A DNA stretch of 64,000 nt from Eublepharis macularius (lineage: Eukaryota > Chordata > Lepidosauria > Squamata > Eublepharidae): positions 95,325,001 to 95,389,000 of the forward strand of contig NC_072800.1 in the NCBI RefSeq assembly GCF_028583425.1, given 5' to 3'. A program made the translations under genes and the position numbers. The notes beneath the pieces are model-generated. The model was not told the origin of the DNA, did no database searches, and saw nothing but the letters and a program-made list of their open reading frames with translations. Each line of letters begins with the position of its first letter. Within the stretch, counting starts at the first letter, position 1. Shown piece after piece: positions 63,301 through 64,000 of the stretch.

Positions 63301-64000
63301 GATGATTAAAGACTTGCCATTCATATTGCACTGGAGGGGTAGACAGTGGTAGAAGGCTGGGGGCTTTAATCCTGCAGCAGCCCCACAAGCCCCACCCAGA
63401 AGGGGAGCGGGGCGGAGGGCGGAGTCCCCCTGGCCCTGGGAGACCCACTGCTTCCTGCCCGCCTGCCCCCAGTTCTGCAGATCCCACGAGCTGGACTACT
63501 TGGTGGGGCGCGTCTGGATCGGCTTCTGGCTCATCCTCATCGTGTTGGTCATGGTGGCCTTTGAGGGCAGCTTCCTGGTGCGCTTCGTCTCCCGCTTCAC
63601 CCAGGAGATCTTTGCCTTCCTCATCTCCCTCATCTTCATCTATGAGACCTTTCTCAAGCTGATCAAGGTGACCACAAGGGGGTGGGGGCTGTGAGCAGGC
63701 CAGGAGGGCAGCATTTGTGCCAAGACGGCATTTGGGAAGAGAAAAATCTGTGGTGGCTTTTGCTTCACCGGGGGCGGGGTGGGGCGGGGCGGGGGTTCCC
63801 TTGCGTGAATGAAAGGACCCCTGGCCATTTCCCTGCGACAAACTCTTTGGCCCTTTCCTTCGGACAGATCTTCCAGGAACACCCCCTGCACGGCTGCACC
63901 AAGGCCAACGGCACAGAGGCGGGCGAGGAGGACCCCGGCCCTGTGCCTGAGGGGAACCAGACAGACAGCCGAGCGGCTTCCAGAGTGACAGGGCAGCCCA
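51330..64000 (+). CDS. SLC4A2: Anion exchange protein 2 (SLC4A2/AE2), a-type start, cut by right window edge
   Basis: A plasma-membrane, electroneutral Cl-/HCO3- exchanger controlling cell pH. Exons: 51330-51389 (UTR from 51240), 53622-53805, 54064-54320, 54408-54523, 54841-55064, 56821-56957, 57670-57850, 59070-59205, 59436-59619, 59978-60092, 60215-60399, 60527-60752, 61467-61685, 62984-63132, 63473-63667, 63868-64000 (partial). All are GT-AG and frames join without a stop (about 900 codons). Seen: the [14 protein letters not shown] block, a Glu-rich run (exon 4), the conserved cytoplasmic domain ([49 protein letters not shown]), TM1 ([20 protein letters not shown]), TM2-5 (exons 15-16), then the third extracellular loop with N-glycosylation sequons NGT and NQT. 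It matches AE2 rather than AE1/AE3 by the HH-rich block and overall length. The remaining membrane domain is outside the window. Confidence 0.95.
51733..52140 (-). repeat. CR1-like LINE fragment, antisense (decayed)
   Basis: Plus-strand text such as gctctgcaatatcctttcccgg, gtgaccagaagggacacagcattccaagct and acaatattggctgtttaattt follows the familiar antisense CR1-type order ('agctctgcaatatcc ... gaccagaactgnacacagtattccaag ... '). It is diverged and lies between the a-type and b2-type first exons of SLC4A2. Confidence 0.5.
52905..52928 (+). CDS. SLC4A2: SLC4A2 alternative first coding exon, b2-type (MDFLLGAQ)
   Basis: ATGGATTTCTTG..., eight codons reading MDFLLGAQ, then donor GTAAGG. Human AE2b2 begins MDFLLRPQ before the shared sequence PEPESL, so six of eight residues are identical, and the exon ends in the same phase (0) to join PEADG at 53622. 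The ATG context (AGCCATGG) is strong, preceded by four CAGC units. In humans the b isoforms come from promoters inside the a-form intron. They were reported mainly in liver and kidney. Confidence 0.88.
53449..53456 (+). promoter_or_regulatory. SLC4A2: TATA-like element GATAAAGG before the SLC4A2 b1-type exon
   Basis: GATAAAGG starts 47 bases before the b1-type ATG (53496). If it directs a start about 30 bases downstream, the b1 leader would be only some 15 bases long. CpG-rich surroundings. Same octamer as at 50273. Confidence 0.4.
53496..53504 (+). CDS. SLC4A2: SLC4A2 alternative first coding exon, b1-type (MAQ)
   Basis: ATGGCTCAG followed by donor GTGGGA, giving the three residues MAQ in phase 0 and joined to PEADG in the next exon (53622), 117 bases downstream. 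Human AE2b1 begins MTQ and then PEPESL, so position, length, phase and sequence all agree. Too short to be found by any open-frame search. Confidence 0.85.
55290..55410 (+). repeat. MIR-like CORE-SINE fragment
   Basis: The text ctcaggtttattcctgcaac, then gaccctgtgaggcaggttag, then gctgaa is the conserved 5' part of the MIR/CORE-SINE 3' region (cctcacaacaaccctgtgaggtaggttaggctgag). It lies in the SLC4A2 intron between 55065 and 56820. Confidence 0.6.
56100..56650 (-). repeat. L1-like LINE 3' end, antisense, with a nested repeat
   Basis: AT-rich segment in a GC-rich intron. On the minus strand the translation near 56640-56510 ([19 protein letters not shown], then stop) resembles the C-terminal KxWxP/LI-type end of L1 ORF2. 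The AT-rich 3' UTR follows leftward and ends in a T/A-rich run near 56103-56130. At about 56245-56325 another reptile repeat is inserted (separate entry). Confidence 0.5.
56245..56325 (+). repeat. Fragment of a high-copy reptile repeat, nested in the L1-like piece
   Basis: The text gttgaaggctttcacagcca, then gagaacgatggttgttgtgg and gttttccgggctgtattgcc is a widespread squamate interspersed repeat that I recognise but cannot assign to a named family. It interrupts the antisense L1-like 3' UTR. Confidence 0.6.
56666..56693. repeat. (GT)n microsatellite with G run
   Basis: A GT dinucleotide run continues into about ten G's, just upstream of SLC4A2 exon 7 (56821). Confidence 0.8.
58535..58588 (+). 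repeat. Reptile LINE/SINE 3' tail
   Basis: gtgagtctcaatgaggaagg, then cggactataaatgacataaa and taaaata: the same tail type as at 22060, here ending in a short ATAAA array directly before the foldback element. Confidence 0.6.
58590..58737. repeat. Foldback MITE-like palindrome (148 bp)
   Basis: A perfect 28-base inverted repeat forms the ends (58590-58617 and 58710-58737). The inner parts also pair with few mismatches (for example gagaaccgcagctctc with gagaactgtggttctc), so almost the whole element can form one hairpin around 58655-58670. No coding capacity. It lies in the SLC4A2 intron before exon 59070 and shares its end (aaggtgctactggac) with the copy at 12787. Confidence 0.8.
61019..61320 (+). 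repeat. Reptile interspersed repeat (LINE/SINE-like), decayed
   Basis: agaagccatgttggatcagg, then ccaacggtccctccagtccg, acactctgtgtcacacagtg and tggccagcc is the start of a very common squamate repeat, followed by its later blocks (taatagccacggatggacct; gttcagtcccctcttgaagc). It is in the SLC4A2 intron before exon 61467. Family name uncertain. Confidence 0.65.
62465..62720 (-). repeat. AT-rich antisense LINE/SINE piece with recurrent tail
   Basis: Read on the minus strand it carries GTTGTAATCTGCCTGCATCT followed by CAGTGAGAAAGGAAGACAGT (62470-62512), the same tail as at 22060 and 58535 but in reverse orientation, with an AT-rich body to the right. It lies in the SLC4A2 intron before exon 62984. 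A second piece with 'ctggaccagaccagggaggg' text is at 62173-62192. Confidence 0.5.

Overview
This is a vertebrate nuclear window, most likely from a squamate reptile. The repeats point that way: CR1-like and L2-like LINE 3' ends, MIR-like CORE-SINE pieces, palindromic foldback elements of the kind common in lizards and snakes, and a Ty3/gypsy element of the Tf1/sushi type. The DNA is GC-rich, has many long G or C runs and compact introns, and carries several CpG islands, which would suit a microchromosome. No genes here are prokaryotic.

Layout. (1) 1-5926: the 5' part of a Ty3/gypsy LTR retrotransposon on the minus strand (LTR 5511-5926, gag 2887-5496, pol from about 2900 running off the left edge). 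(2) 5927-9132: intergenic DNA with a probable solo LTR. (3) 9133-22280 (+): ASIC3, an acid-sensing Na+ channel, in 11 coding exons (522 aa) ending in a PDZ ligand. (4) 23550-29928 (-): CDK5, 12 exons, exactly 292 aa, complete, with one AT-AC (U12-type) intron. It is convergent with ASIC3. (5) 29.1-33.3 kb: CpG-island promoters of CDK5 (-) and probably SLC4A2 (+), head to head. (6) About 32.2-64.0 kb (+): SLC4A2 (anion exchanger AE2). It has a long 5' region with several candidate promoters, three alternative N-terminal exons (a-type at 51330, b2-type at 52905, b1-type at 53496), and 15 shared coding exons up to the window edge, where the gene is cut inside the large extracellular loop.

The order ASIC3-CDK5-SLC4A2, with the same orientations, is that of human 7q36. 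The three genes do not form one pathway: ASIC3 senses extracellular protons, AE2 exports HCO3- in exchange for Cl- and so sets intracellular pH, and CDK5 is a neuronal proline-directed kinase. The best items for follow-up are the conserved alternative first exons of SLC4A2, the AT-AC intron of CDK5, a pair of ZNF143-like sites at the CDK5 promoter, an intron-retention stop that would remove the ASIC3 PDZ ligand, and the self-priming signature of the retrotransposon. I found no convincing wholly new biological system. All coordinates were worked out by eye from splice signals and remembered human protein sequences; no alignment was run.
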